Assembly: GCF_026810505.1 (NCBI RefSeq)
Contig: NZ_CP101750.1
Coordinates: 124,001-188,000, forward strand
Source of the DNA: Streptomyces sp. Je 1-369
Lineage (GTDB): Bacteria; Actinomycetota; Actinomycetes; Streptomycetales; Streptomycetaceae
DNA: 64,000 nt
Direction: 5' to 3'
Positions within the stretch are counted from its first letter, which is position 1; every line of letters begins with the position of its first letter. Under the pieces are notes generated by a model. It made no database searches. It saw nothing but the letters and a program-made list of their open reading frames with translations, and was not told the DNA's origin. The position numbers were made by a program, and so were the translations under genes. Of the stretch, positions 50,701 to 60,144 are shown piece by piece.

Positions 50701-51627
50701 TGCTGCCCACTCCTCGTTCGTCGTTCGTCTGCATTCGCCTGCGGGGTGTGTCCCATCTGCTAGACGACGCGCCCGCGGGGTTCGTTGTAGGGCGAATCGG
50801 CACAGGTGTGTAACAGAGGGCGATTTGCCGCGCGATTTGCCGCTGGGGGCCGCCGTCCGGTGCTCGATCGACCGTTCCGGGGCAGTGCGCCGACGAGCCC
50901 CCATGGGCACCGGTGGGCTCGTGTGTCACGGTTTCGCGTCCTGCTGCGCCGGTCCTGTTGCCGCACCTCACCCGACGACGAACGGGGGGCCGCGCGATGG
51001 TCACGGACGCACCACTTACCCGACGGCGCGTCGCACGCCCTCGCGAACTCGCCCGATACGTCGGTCCGCAGCTCCCGCTCCTCGTAAGGCCATTCGTAGG
51101 AGGACGACTTGCGGAACATGGCGGGCGCTCCGCACGACACCGGCACGTCCTCGAACTGGCGCTCGAGCAACGCCCTTTGCTCGCCTACCTCCCGGACGAG
51201 GACCAGACCCTCATCGTCATCGAGGCCGGAGACCGGTGCACAGAGACCCGGGCGCCCTGGTCACCGCCGCACGCCAAGCACTGGGAACGGACCCCACTTC
51301 GGGTGGCACCGAGGGACCTCGTGCTGATCCAGGAAGGCCTGGAAGGCGGTCGGTGGTCGTGGTGAAGGCCTTCGCTCGGTCGGTGGCAGGCTGCTGCGGC
51401 GGAGCGGACCGCGTGACGGGCCATCCACTCGGGTGTCTGCTGTCCGGCCGGAGACGGAGACGGCGCGATGCGCCGGACGGGCGTGGATGCGAGGCAACGT
51501 CCGGGCGTCGTTGGTGGCAGCCGAGGCGGTGGCCACGTCCGTGATCACGTTGACATCCCCTTTGCCCGCTGATCCGCACGGAGCACCCCCGTCCCGGCCA
51601 GGGCGAAGAACAGGGCGCGCCGGTCAG
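50701..51627. other. Intergenic region without a confident gene
   Basis: Both strands have short frames. A minus-strand frame containing MFRKSSSYEWPYEERELRT (near 51110) vaguely recalls DUF397 proteins, and a plus-strand frame ends LVLIQEGLEGGRWSW at about 51365. Neither has a good start and a recognisable domain. The region may be the remains of a small regulator locus. Confidence 0.5.
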
Positions 51628-51666
51628 TGAACTGGGGCCCGGCCGAAAGCGGCCGGGCCCAGTTCA
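51628..51666 (-). terminator. Terminator hairpin of the small secreted protein gene
   Basis: TGAACTGGGGCCCGGCCG and its near-perfect complement (51650-51666) flank a tight AAAG loop 15 bp past the stop codon at 51681; one G is bulged. Confidence 0.8.
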
Positions 51667-51680
51667 GACTGGATCAACGG

Positions 51681-52028
51681 TCAGCGGACGATGAAGACCG
51701 ACTGCAGGCCGGGGCCGTTGATGAGTTCCTCGCCGTCACCGAGCTGGTAGTCCGGGTAGCCGGCGCAGTTGGCCACCTTGAAGAGCTGCACCGTACGGCC
51801 GCTCTCGTTGTAGAAGTCGCGGCCGATGCGGATGTTCTTGCACGTGCCGGTCTGGTGCTCCGAAGGGCTCGCGTTGGTCTCGACGACGTCGACCGTCCTG
51901 CTCTTCGTCGGGCGGGTGGGGTTTTCGAAGGCGTAGAAGTGCGTGCGCGGAGCGGCGCTCGCCGGGACGGCCGCGACAAGGGCCAGCACGGTCGCCAGCG
52001 ATGCCAGGGCGGTGTACCTGCGCTTCAA
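51681..52028 (-). CDS. Small secreted protein of unknown function
   Basis: A TTG at 52028 follows GGAGGAGA and opens a 115-codon frame. It begins with a Sec signal peptide (LASLATVLALVAAVPASA, cleavage before AP) and continues with HFYAFENPTRPTK, two Cys residues (GTCKNIRIG and VANCAGYPD) that may form a disulfide, and a C-terminus GPGLQSVFIVR. I do not recognise the family. A terminator hairpin follows. It is likely a lone extracellular protein. Confidence 0.75.
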   Translation of the reverse strand: MKRRYTALASLATVLALVAAVPASAAPRTHFYAFENPTRPTKSRTVDVVETNASPSEHQTGTCKNIRIGRDFYNESGRTVQLFKVANCAGYPDYQLGDGEELINGPGLQSVFIVR

Positions 52029-52501
52029 GAGATCTCCTCCAGGTCCGGCCGGCACGACGTTGGCCGGGCCTGTCGCCCGGCCACCGCGTGCCGTTCCGCC
52101 CCAGGGGCTACCCAGCTGCCGTCTTTGATCACCACCCCCACCACACCCGCCACCCGAAGGAAGAAGCGCACGCCGCACACCCCGACGGCCGCATCCGTAC
52201 GCCCTCCACACCGCACCGCACGCCCCAACCGGATCCGCAGGCACGGCGGAAACACAGGAAGGGGCATGGGGCGCCGGAGCCGACGGCGTCCGTGCCAGCC
52301 GAACGAGTCCTCGGTGCCCGCGACAAACGCCCAGCTCCGTTCTGGCACCCATCCGGTGCCGGGCACGGCCCCTGGTCCGCTCCCTGTGGCCGCGTACGCA
52401 GGGTGCCTGTCGACCTTCCCGTGATCGCTCACCCGGTGGGTGAATCTGGTCGACAGTGCTGCCGTACGGCAAACTCACTTGGGTGTGGATCCTTTGAAGT
52501 G
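52029..52501. other. Intergenic region
   Basis: No supported gene. It should contain the promoters of the leftward secreted protein and of the rightward winged-helix-like protein. Confidence 0.5.
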
Positions 52502-53080
52502 ATGCTCGGCTCGAAGACATTGATTGACAGTGTGGGAGACGGCGGGCTTGCTTCTACCGTTGCAGAGTGGCGGTGGGACGCCATGGTGTCTTTGGCCGAA
52601 GAGCTTCAGGCGCGGCAGGCCGCGGTCCGGCGACATGTCGAGGAACTCCAGGCGAGGGCGGCGGAGTTGGCCTTGCGGTTAGAGAGGGCGCGGGACGATC
52701 CGTCACGACTGGAGATCACGCGGGAAACCGTCGCGCAGGTGCTGGCAGAGCTCTCAGCCACGGAGGCCGAACCGGACGTCGTGTCGGGCGATGCATCGGA
52801 GACGGACGAAACGTCAGTGCCTCGTGGCGCTGGGGTGATGGTGGTGCCGCCGTGGCGTGAGGGCCTGGTCGTGACGGTGTTGCCGGATATCTACCGGGAC
52901 ATCGTGGAGATCATCACGGATGCGCCAGAGCCGGTGCAGGCCAAGCAGATCGTGCCGCGGATCGGGCTGCCGACGACGACCGGGAAGATGGAGGGCACCC
53001 GGGGAAAGCTGAAGCGCCTGGTGGAACGCGGCTGGCTGACCGCCCAGGCCGGGCCCGAAAGCGGAGCGGAAATGGTGCAC
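52502..53080 (+). pseudogene. Coiled-coil plus winged-helix conserved hypothetical, 3' end replaced
   Basis: About 190 residues resemble a conserved Streptomyces hypothetical: a coiled coil (SLAEELQARQAAVRRHVEE through LEITRETVAQVLAEL) and a winged-helix-like segment (PVQAKQIVPRIGLPTTTGK, GTRGKLKRLVERGWL). The usual stop soon after this segment is missing and the frame runs on into the transposase remnant, so the gene was probably cut and fused by the insertion. Which start is used (ATG 52502 or ATG 52584) is unclear. Confidence 0.6.
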
Positions 53081-53087
53081 CGCCTCC

Positions 53088-53480
53088 GTGATCCATCCCC
53101 CGGAACAGGTCGTCTCCGGCGCCTTCGCCCAGGCCGCATCCCGCGACCCGCAGCATTTGCGGGACTGGATCGTGCTCGTCGACGGCGCCCGCCACCAACT
53201 CGACCTGATCCAGGACGAAGCCGCCCGCCGCGGCATCCACATTCATGTCCTGCTCGACTTCGTGCACGTCGCCGAGTACACATGGACAGCCGCGCACGCC
53301 TTCCGTCCTGTCGGCAGCCGCCAGGCCGAGACCTGGGCCGCGGACAGACTCACCGCCATCCTCGCCGGTCAAGCCGGCCGCGCAGCCCAGGAGATGACTG
53401 CTCCGGCCGGGGCCGAACAGCTCCCCGCTGCCCGCCGCGAGGCCGTCACCACCTGCGCGCCCGCTACTGGGTTCCCATGC
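53088..53480 (+). mobile_element. ISKra4-family transposase remnant
   Basis: A stretch of about 125 residues matches the middle of ISKra4 transposases: RDWIVLVDGARHQLDLIQDEA with the catalytic-region Asp, HVLLDFVHVAEYTWTAAHAF and ETWAADRLTAILAGQAG. The N- and C-terminal thirds are missing and no inverted repeats were found, so it cannot move by itself. It lies between a disrupted gene and the structured elements, marking past rearrangement. Confidence 0.78.
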
Positions 53481-53855
53481 TCGATCCCACGTCCGCGGCA
53501 GTTCTCTATCCTTCGGCTCTGGATGTCCCGGCACGATTGCGGATCCTCGCCGACCCGAGTGGCCGACGGTGACCCCGTCTACACCCGGGCGCTGTCCGAG
53601 CACGGTGGCTGGCGAGGTCATGGCATGACGGCATGGGTGGGTTCCGGGTTCGTTGCGCGTGCCCGTCAGCCGTGCCTGGCCCGTCATCGGGGACACCACG
53701 GGCCTCCACGTGCCTCCTGTCGGGTGTCCCGCGTGACCGCGAAGACCAACGGCACCTCGCGTAAGAACCGGTGGAGGACACCGCCGATGTGGTGCGTAGT
53801 GAACGGCGTACGACAAAGCCCCCGGCGTGGGAAGCCAGGGGCTTGAAGTCGGCGG
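53481..53855. other. Non-coding stretch with a 7-bp hairpin
   Basis: AAGCCCC (53816-53822) pairs with GGGGCTT (53838-53844) with a nested GGC/GCC pair inside the loop. It lies 12 bp before the first structured element and may be part of the same RNA. No gene seen. Confidence 0.5.
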
Positions 53856-54002
53856 TGAGGAAAGCGAGGAGGCTATTTCTACAGGAAAGGTATGAGAAGG
53901 AAGCCTCTTCATGGCCTCGCCGGCCTGAGCTGAGGAAAGCGAAAGGGCTATATTTGAACCCCCGAAAGGGTGGGTTGAGAAGGAAGCCCTTTCATGGCCT
54001 CA
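53856..54002. ncRNA. Two tandem structured elements with compensatory base changes
   Basis: Element 1 (53856-53919) and element 2 (53931-54002) share TGAGGAAAGCGA, GAGAAGGAAGCC and TTCATGGCCTC. In each, TGAGG pairs with the final CCTCR, and a 9-bp inner stem forms: GAGGAGGCT/AGCCTCTTC in the first, GAAAGGGCT/AGCCCTTTC in the second. The stems differ at two to three positions on each side and stay paired, which argues for selection on RNA structure. Element 2 adds a CCC-GAAA-GGG hairpin. The strand is not decided; on the minus strand they would be the 3' UTR of the SCO0988-like gene. Confidence 0.6.
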
Positions 54003-54021
54003 ACGTGCTGAACGCTACCAG

Positions 54022-56196
54022 TCACTCGGGGATCAGGTCGCGCAGATTTTCCGGAGTGAAGATCCGCGACTCGGGGTGCAGCCCTTCGGGGCGCTGCATG
54101 CCCAGGTAGGTGACCGGCCCTCCCGGGGTGCTCTTGCCGTCCCACAAGGTCACTTCCGTATCGCCCATCAGGCCGATCAGCCAGCGCACCGTCAACTGTT
54201 CCCGCTCGACGATGCCGCGCGCCAGTTCCTCCACCGTCGCACGGGTCTCCTCGACGCGGTTGGCGGCCGGCATGCCCTTGAGATACAAGTGCAGCCAGTG
54301 CGCACGCCACCGGCCGTTGTCGCCGCGCTGGAACACCAGCGGCAGCGCCACCCGGCCGGGGCCCCGCAGATCCGACTTCATCCGCACGGTCCGCGGTTCG
54401 AACGGCCGACCCTTCTGCTCGCCTTCTCGCAGCATGAACCCGAAGAACGACTCCTCGGTGTCCAGGAAGCTCTCCCCGGAGTACAGCAGGACCTGCGGGA
54501 CGACGAAGCTGCCGCGTACCGCTCCCAGCCGCAGCTCGATGAACTCCGAGGCACCCTCGGGTGCTTCGGTGATGTCTCCGGAATGCCGGCCCTCCACGTC
54601 CGTCAGCTGGGTGTACGAGAGCCAGGTGACCTGCTCGTAGTTCTCGTCCAGGACTACCGCGGACAAGTCGTAGTCGGTGGTCTGGCTCTTCTGCTTCCAG
54701 TACACGAAGAACCGCAGCAGCTCGCCCTCGACAGGCGACACCGAGCCGCGCGGCAGCACCCCGAGCCCGGAGGCGACCGCCTTGCCGCTGAGCGGCAGCG
54801 CCACATCGAGGAAGTCCGGGTCAATGAGCACCGACCCGGCATCCGGCAGTCGGCTCGCGATCTCCGTGTCGAGCAGCTCGATCAGTCGCTCCCTGGCAGA
54901 GCCGGGCAGTGCGGGGCGGGTGTCCTCGGTGACCCAGGCACGCCCGAGCCGGTTGATGAACACCCTGCGTGCGCCGCCCTGTTCGAGCTGGTCTCCCCGG
55001 TTCAGCAGGTGCTGGCGCACCGACAGCAGTACCCGCCCGGCAGCCTGCCGGGCCGCCTTTTCGGCCCCGGCGAGCACAGCCGCGTACTCCTCGTCCGTAC
55101 GGGCCAAGCGCACCAGCCGGTCAAGGGCCCGCAGCAGCACACCCGGTGCGGACTCCAGCAGGTTCACGGCACCGGCCAGGTCGCCCTGGCCCAGCAGCTC
55201 CTCGACCCGGCTCGCGAACGATCGCACCCGCTGCTCACCGCGCGCCACCGCGAACACCCGGGCGGCGTAGGGCCACTGGGGGAACTCGTGCGGGTGCAGC
55301 CGCTCACCGAGCCGCTTCCATACTTCCCGGCGCGCGCTCACATCGGCCAGCTTCGCGGGCGCCGCGGCGACCACCGCGTCAAGGCCCGCGAGCAGCGCCC
55401 GGCGCGCGGGCCTCGACAGCTTCACGAACTTGGTGGGCCCAAGCAGGGACACGTCGCCGTCCGCCAGCGCGCAGGCAAGTCGCAGCACATCGGTCACGGT
55501 GTCGAGGAGCAGCCCCGTACCGGCCCGCAGACGTGCCTTGTTGATCACGGCGCGGTTCTCTCGCACGGGGATCTCTTCGGGCTGCGGGCCGTCCGCGCAG
55601 TGCGTCGCCAGCGCATCGAGGTCACGGAGGTGTTCCTCACTCAGCGGTGTGCGGCTGCCTGCGAGCTTGCGGTACAGCTCGCCGACCTCGTCCGGTGCGT
55701 CCTGGCCGAGGTGCAGCACCGTCACCCGGTCACCGGCCGCCGCGAGCAACTCGTCGTGGTGGTTGAGCATTTGGGTGTACGTGTGCTGGTAGCGGCCGTA
55801 GGAAGGCAGCGTCAGCAGATTCACCACGCCAGTGCTGAGCTGCTCGAGGGTGCCTTCGCGGGTTTCGTCGTCGGCGAGCGCCTCGCGGATGCACTGCATC
55901 CAGAAGTCCAGGGTGTCCGGCACATTGGCCGGGAAGCCGATGAAGTACGTGTTGTGCCGCACGTGGTCACCCACCAGCTCACGCACGCCGGTCAGCGTCC
56001 GCACGGCGATATCGACCACCGCGTCCTGGGACAGCCCGGCCAGTCGCTCGAGGAGGGGACCGGACAACTTGAACCCCACGGACATCAAGGCTGAGTCGAA
56101 CTGCCGCGCAGCGGCGGCACCGTCACCGATTGGCCCCTCGGGGGCAGGGAGACGGTGGGTGTGTCGGACGACCAGATGTTCGAGAGGGTGGGCCAT
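54022..56196 (-). CDS. MXAN_6230/SCO0988-family protein with C-terminal TerD-like domain
   Basis: The 724-residue protein has a long helical N-terminal part and a TerD-like C-terminal domain (YDLSAVVLDENYEQVTWLSYTQ, HSGDITEAPEGASEFIEL, FFGFMLREGEQKGRPFEP). TerD domains bind calcium and occur in stress and conflict systems. The family name is from memory. ATG 56196 gives MAHPLEHLVVRHTHRLPAPEG; the frame extends to 56388, but that part is Arg/Ser-rich and unlikely. Two structured RNA-like elements lie 20 bp past its stop codon, which could be its 3' UTR or a partner RNA. Confidence 0.85.
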   Translation of the reverse strand: MAHPLEHLVVRHTHRLPAPEGPIGDGAAAARQFDSALMSVGFKLSGPLLERLAGLSQDAVVDIAVRTLTGVRELVGDHVRHNTYFIGFPANVPDTLDFWMQCIREALADDETREGTLEQLSTGVVNLLTLPSYGRYQHTYTQMLNHHDELLAAAGDRVTVLHLGQDAPDEVGELYRKLAGSRTPLSEEHLRDLDALATHCADGPQPEEIPVRENRAVINKARLRAGTGLLLDTVTDVLRLACALADGDVSLLGPTKFVKLSRPARRALLAGLDAVVAAAPAKLADVSARREVWKRLGERLHPHEFPQWPYAARVFAVARGEQRVRSFASRVEELLGQGDLAGAVNLLESAPGVLLRALDRLVRLARTDEEYAAVLAGAEKAARQAAGRVLLSVRQHLLNRGDQLEQGGARRVFINRLGRAWVTEDTRPALPGSARERLIELLDTEIASRLPDAGSVLIDPDFLDVALPLSGKAVASGLGVLPRGSVSPVEGELLRFFVYWKQKSQTTDYDLSAVVLDENYEQVTWLSYTQLTDVEGRHSGDITEAPEGASEFIELRLGAVRGSFVVPQVLLYSGESFLDTEESFFGFMLREGEQKGRPFEPRTVRMKSDLRGPGRVALPLVFQRGDNGRWRAHWLHLYLKGMPAANRVEETRATVEELARGIVEREQLTVRWLIGLMGDTEVTLWDGKSTPGGPVTYLGMQRPEGLHPESRIFTPENLRDLIPE

Positions 56197-56446
56197 GCGG
56201 GAATGGTGGCAGAGCGATATCGCCGTGCGCACCTGGGTTTCCGGTACGAGCAAGCGGACACGAAGCCGAGGCTTCGCGCTGCTCCCGCGGGATATACAGG
56301 CCCCCGGGCTCGTGGTCGCGAAGGCTGTGCGGCAAGGGCGAGAGTTGCGGGTCAATGCGCTTCTTTTCGTGTGCGTGCCCTCGGCCATGTCATCTCATGT
56401 CATCTACCACAGGCTCCTCGCTGTAAGGGTCGCGTGAGTGTGGTGC
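56197..56446. other. Upstream region of the SCO0988-like gene
   Basis: No gene was recognised. It should hold the promoter of the leftward gene. Together with the next remnant it makes a stretch of about 700 bp without an intact gene. Confidence 0.45.
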
Positions 56447-56680
56447 CTACTCGAACAGGTAGCGGTGGGTTTGGCTCCAGGTCAGTTCGTCCTGGAGGTC
56501 TCGCAGGTAGCCGTCGGCGACCCAGCGGGTGGTGAGTGGGCCGGCTGCGGCGTTGTCGCTCGTGCGCGATGCGGGGCCGGGCTCGGTAGTGGGGGGGGCA
56601 CCGGCCGGGTTGTTTGGAAGTACAGCTGGGCGGGCGCGGGCGCTTCGGGCCGATGAGGTTCGCGGTCGGCCCCTTTGCCG
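56447..56680 (-). pseudogene. C-terminal tail of an unidentified gene
   Basis: A minus-strand frame reads RWVADGYLRDLQDELTWSQT and ends HRYLFE before a stop at 56447. The codon use is good, but upstream the frame becomes Pro/Thr-rich and has no start. It looks like the surviving 3' end of a lost gene of unknown family. Confidence 0.35.
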
Positions 56681-56905
56681 TTCGGGCTTATCGCCGGGGT
56701 TCGCCGACGATCGGGGCGAACACCGGGCGTGACGCCGGGTCGTCTCCCCAGTGGTTGTGTCCGGCGAGTGCAGCCGGGACGGTAGCGCTGCCGTCTCCTT
56801 CGTCGCGGTCAGCGTGGCCGCTGGCTGGTTCTCCGGCGCGGTGGGCAGGATCTCGGCGCGGCGCTGGCTGTCGCCGGTCCGACGGGTGCTGCGGCCCCTG
56901 GTCTT

Positions 56906-57502
56906 CTAGGTACGGCTGGTTGCGTGCAGCGTTTGCGAGAGCGCGTCAAGAGTCACGCCCACGACGGCCAGGAGCTGCGCCGGGCTTGCCCCGGCTCTGC
57001 TCATGACGGCGAGGGACTGGTTCACGGCCGCCGTGTGTTCGGCGAAGGCATCGGCGTCCCGGTCGGTCAGTCGCCCGGCTTTCAGCGCGGCGCGCAGGCG
57101 CAGACGCTGAAAGCCGAGCGCCTCTTTTGCGTGCGCCCCGACGGCCGGGCTCAGCACCGGAATGGCCATGGCCGACTGGGCGATCAGGCACCCGTCGGGC
57201 AGTTCGGGATCGGCGATGCGCTCGAGGGTGACGTCGAAGAACGCGCGGAGGGCCGCGAGGGGTTGCTTGGCTGCACAGGACAGGGCGGCGTCGTACTTGT
57301 CGCCATAGCGCGCGGCGTAGCGATCCAGGCAGCGCAGGAAGAGCGTGTCCTTGCCGCCGAGCGAGGAGTAGATGGAGCTGCGGTTCAGGCCGGTTGCCCG
57401 CGACAGGTCGTCCAGGGAAGTGTCGGCGTAGCCGGCGCGCCAGAACTGGATCATCGCGGCGTCCAATGCCGTCTCCATGTCGAACTGCTTCTTGCCTGCC
57501 AC
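56906..57502 (-). CDS. TetR-family transcriptional regulator
   Basis: The 198-residue regulator has an HTH (TSLDDLSRATGLNRSSIYSSLGGKDTLF) of the AcrR/NemR type and a TetR_C ligand domain containing DGCLIAQSAMAIPVLSP. A perfect palindrome with 10-bp arms lies 57 bp upstream. The divergent hydrolase gene starts 410 bp away, so it may be the target, though a gene between them may have been lost. Confidence 0.92.
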   Translation of the reverse strand: MAGKKQFDMETALDAAMIQFWRAGYADTSLDDLSRATGLNRSSIYSSLGGKDTLFLRCLDRYAARYGDKYDAALSCAAKQPLAALRAFFDVTLERIADPELPDGCLIAQSAMAIPVLSPAVGAHAKEALGFQRLRLRAALKAGRLTDRDADAFAEHTAAVNQSLAVMSRAGASPAQLLAVVGVTLDALSQTLHATSRT

Positions 57503-57558
57503 GTGACACTTCCTTGCCGATGTTGTTCATGTCTATGGGCTGTATTGCACACCATTTC

Positions 57559-57582
57559 ATCTTGAACTGAATAGTTCAAGAT
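57559..57582. promoter_or_regulatory. Perfect operator palindrome of the TetR gene
   Basis: ATCTTGAACT-GAAT-AGTTCAAGAT: 10-bp arms without mismatch. Its position between the divergent promoters and its size suit a TetR dimer. Confidence 0.85.
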
Positions 57583-57911
57583 GTGTTACGTTGCAGACAT
57601 GATCACGACCACGGGTCCCGGCAATCCGAGGAAGCGCCAAGGGCGCGCCTCCCGGTCCCGGCCACCGCCGTCCTCATGTGCCGTCGTCGTGGCTGGCGGG
57701 GATCTGACCGCTCTGCTCCTACGGCCTGCGGGCGCCAAAGTCCGGCTGCAGGTCTCTCTCCCCCCCGGGGCCTACTTCGCCTGCGTCACCCCGGCATCAC
57801 ACTGACCGTTCTCGCCACCGCCACCGCCACCGCGTTCGCGGGGCCGGCCCGGAGGCGTGGCCGAACCTGCAGACCCCACAACCCACAACCCCACACCAAC
57901 GGAGGACACCC
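57583..57911. other. Degenerate stretch between operator and hydrolase gene
   Basis: Short frames from ATG 57599 or 57583 have no recognisable domain. The spacing suggests that a TetR-controlled gene once stood here and was deleted. GGAGGACACCC just before 57912 is the ribosome binding site of the hydrolase gene. Confidence 0.45.
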
Positions 57912-58850
57912 GTGACTGACCCTGCGACCACCAATCAGCGTGCCTGCGAAGCCAACCCCGTCCGCGACCTGCCCCTGCACGGCCTGGACGGGTTCACCCA
58001 CCGCTGGGTCGACGCAGACGGCATCCGTCTTCATGCCGTCGAAGGCGGCCGACCGGCCGGTCCGGCTGTCGTCCTGCTCGCCGGGTTCCCGCAGACCTGG
58101 CGGGCCTGGCGAAAAGTCATGACCAGCCTCGCCGACCGGTTCCGCGTCATCGCGATCGACCTGCCGGGCCAGGGCCACTCCGAGCGACCGAAGCACAGCT
58201 ACGACACCCACACGGTCGCCGCCCACGTCCACGCCGCCGTCAAGGCGCTGGGAGTGTCGTCTTACTGGCTGGCCGCCCACGACATCGGCGCCTGGGTCGG
58301 CTTCTCGCTCGCCCTCAACTACGAGAGCCGGCTGCGTGGGGTCGCCCTGCTCGACGCCGGAATCCCCGGCATCACCCTGCCGGAAACGATTCCCACTGAC
58401 CCGGCCCGGGCGTGGAAGACGTGGCATTTCGCGTTCCACCTCGTGCCCGAGCTGCCCGAAACCCTGCTCGCCGGCCGCGAACGGGACTACGTCGGCTGGT
58501 TCCTGAAAACGAAGGCTCTGTCTCCCGACGCGTTCGACGACGCCGACCTCGACCACTACGCAGCGGCCCTCGCCGCCGACGGGGGCCTCCGCGCGTCCCT
58601 CGCCTACTACCGGGACGCCGCCGAGTCGGCGCGCAAGAACCACCAGGCGCTCGACCGGCAGCATCTGACCGTGCCTGTCCTCGGAATCTCCAGCAGCCAC
58701 GGCTCCATCCCGGACATGGCAGCCTCCATCAGCCCATGGGCCGACACCACCACCGGAGTCGTCGTGCCCGACGCCGGGCACTTCATCCCCGATGAGCAGC
58801 CCGAAGCCGTCGCTGCTGCCATAGCCGGCTTCATCGACGGCAGCGAATGA
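57912..58850 (+). CDS. Alpha/beta-fold hydrolase, epoxide-hydrolase-like
   Basis: The 312-residue enzyme has the nucleophile elbow AAHDIGAWVG (Asp124 as nucleophile, as in epoxide hydrolases and haloalkane dehalogenases) and a late catalytic His in DAGHFIPDEQPE. The usual oxyanion HGFP reads AGFP (57-60), so the His is replaced by Ala. The GTG start at 57912 has GGAGGA upstream. It may be controlled by the nearby TetR. Substrate unknown. Confidence 0.88.
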   Translation: MTDPATTNQRACEANPVRDLPLHGLDGFTHRWVDADGIRLHAVEGGRPAGPAVVLLAGFPQTWRAWRKVMTSLADRFRVIAIDLPGQGHSERPKHSYDTHTVAAHVHAAVKALGVSSYWLAAHDIGAWVGFSLALNYESRLRGVALLDAGIPGITLPETIPTDPARAWKTWHFAFHLVPELPETLLAGRERDYVGWFLKTKALSPDAFDDADLDHYAAALAADGGLRASLAYYRDAAESARKNHQALDRQHLTVPVLGISSSHGSIPDMAASISPWADTTTGVVVPDAGHFIPDEQPEAVAAAIAGFIDGSE

Positions 58851-59363
58851 CGCCGCCCACGGTTTCCGCCGCTGCCTGCGGCTCCTTCGGACCGGTCGGC
58901 GGCGCCCCGAAGGTAGTTTCGGGCCTGCCTGAGGCTCGGTGGCAGGTGTGTGCGGCTTGCGGAGGATGAGCGGTGCGCATCAGCAGGGTGCGCACGGGGA
59001 GTGCCCCCTCTGGCCAAGCGGCACGAACGGGGAGAAGACATGCGTACAGCACGGTTCATCGCGGCGTCCGCCGCCGCGCTCGCTCTCCCGGCCGTGTGGC
59101 CGGCACGTCGCACGCCGGCCACCGGCAACCCGCTCCCCCGTGCCGTGCCCCGCCCGGCCCCCCGCCGTACGGCAGACTCACTCGGCGGTTCGTTCCGCGT
59201 CTTCTCGACGAACATCGTCGGGAACCAGCCGTCGCCCCTCAGTCGTCGGGTGATCTCGAACGGCGGAGGGAAGGTCTCCCAGCGGTCGGCGCCTGTGGCA
59301 ACGCTCCGATGGCGGGGCTTGGCTTGTGTGTACGGGCATCCCTCGGCCGCGGGAGGGAACAGG
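58851..59363. other. Region with the 5' end of a lost secreted-protein gene
   Basis: ATG 59040 follows GGGGAGAAG and encodes a clear signal peptide start (MRTARFIAASAAALALPAVW), after which the sequence becomes Arg/Pro-rich and runs in frame into the DapB-like gene. It looks like a truncated secreted-protein gene. On the minus strand, RWETFPPPFEITRRLRGDG (about 59230-59290) also looks protein-like but belongs to no complete frame. Confidence 0.5.
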
Positions 59364-60113
59364 GTGGGCACCATCCGTGTGGGAGTGATCGGTGCGGCCG
59401 GGCGTATGGGTCGTGAAGTGGTCGCGGCCGTCGAGTCGGCTGACGATCTGGAACTGGTGGCGGCGCTGGGGCGCGCCGACCCCCTGCACGACCTCACCCG
59501 CGCCCGTGTCCAGGTCGCCGTGGAGCTGACCCATCCCGACGCGGCCATGGACCATGTGGAGTTCTGCGTGCGTGCGGGCATCCACGGGGTGGTCGGCACC
59601 ACGGGCTGGAGCGACGAGCGGCTGGAGACACTGCGAGGTTGGTTGGCCGGCTCTCCGACGACGGGCGTGCTCATCGGACCGCTCTCCGTCGGCGCGATGC
59701 TGACCATGCGGCTCGCGCAGTACGCGGCGCGCTGGTTCGAGTCCGTCGAGGTCGTCGAGAGGCATCATCCCGACAAGGTCGACGCCCCGAGCGGGGCGGC
59801 CGTGCGCACGGCCCGGCTCATCGCCGACGCCCGCCGTAAGGCCGGCAGGGTTGCGCAAGCGGATGCGACCACCACCGCGCTGCGGGGCGCCCGCGGCGCG
59901 GACGTCGAAGGCGTACCGGTGCACGCCGTGCGGGCACGCGGGCTCGTGGCCCACCAGGAAGTCATCTTCGGCGGAACGGGAGAAACGCTGACGATCCGGC
60001 ATGACTCCATGGACCGTGCCTGCTTCACGCCCGGCTTCCTGCTCGCGGTGCGCCGGGTGGGGGCGGTCCCGGGGCTGACCGTGGGGCTTGAGCCCTTCAT
60101 GGACTGGGAGTGA
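59364..60113 (+). CDS. 4-hydroxy-tetrahydrodipicolinate reductase (DapB)-like enzyme
   Basis: The 249-residue protein has the NAD(P) motif VGVIGAAGRMGREV, the GTTGW loop and the full catalytic motif ERHHPDKVDAPSGAA with the His pair and Lys of DapB. In lysine synthesis it reduces dihydrodipicolinate; here it heads a LysW-type operon, so it more likely reduces a related cyclic imine made by the pathway. The GTG start at 59364 has GGGAGG upstream. A duplicated housekeeping dapB is the alternative. Confidence 0.88.
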   Translation: MGTIRVGVIGAAGRMGREVVAAVESADDLELVAALGRADPLHDLTRARVQVAVELTHPDAAMDHVEFCVRAGIHGVVGTTGWSDERLETLRGWLAGSPTTGVLIGPLSVGAMLTMRLAQYAARWFESVEVVERHHPDKVDAPSGAAVRTARLIADARRKAGRVAQADATTTALRGARGADVEGVPVHAVRARGLVAHQEVIFGGTGETLTIRHDSMDRACFTPGFLLAVRRVGAVPGLTVGLEPFMDWE

Positions 60114-60144
60114 GGTCGGACGGCCTGCTCGTGGAGCCGTCCGG

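Noticed and set aside
50760..51170. Minus-strand frame with an RKSSSYEW segment resembling DUF397 proteins
   Set aside because: The match is limited to a few residues, the conserved late part of DUF397 is missing and the rest is low-complexity.
53856..54002. Possible CRISPR array or tRNA-like Y RNA
   Set aside because: Only two copies, the spaced parts also match, and there are no Cas genes; on the minus strand GGTTCAAAT resembles a T-loop, but no acceptor or matching T-stem can be formed.
57599..57805. Small plus-strand ORF after the TetR operator
   Set aside because: No ribosome binding site or recognisable family; composition looks like a gene remnant.
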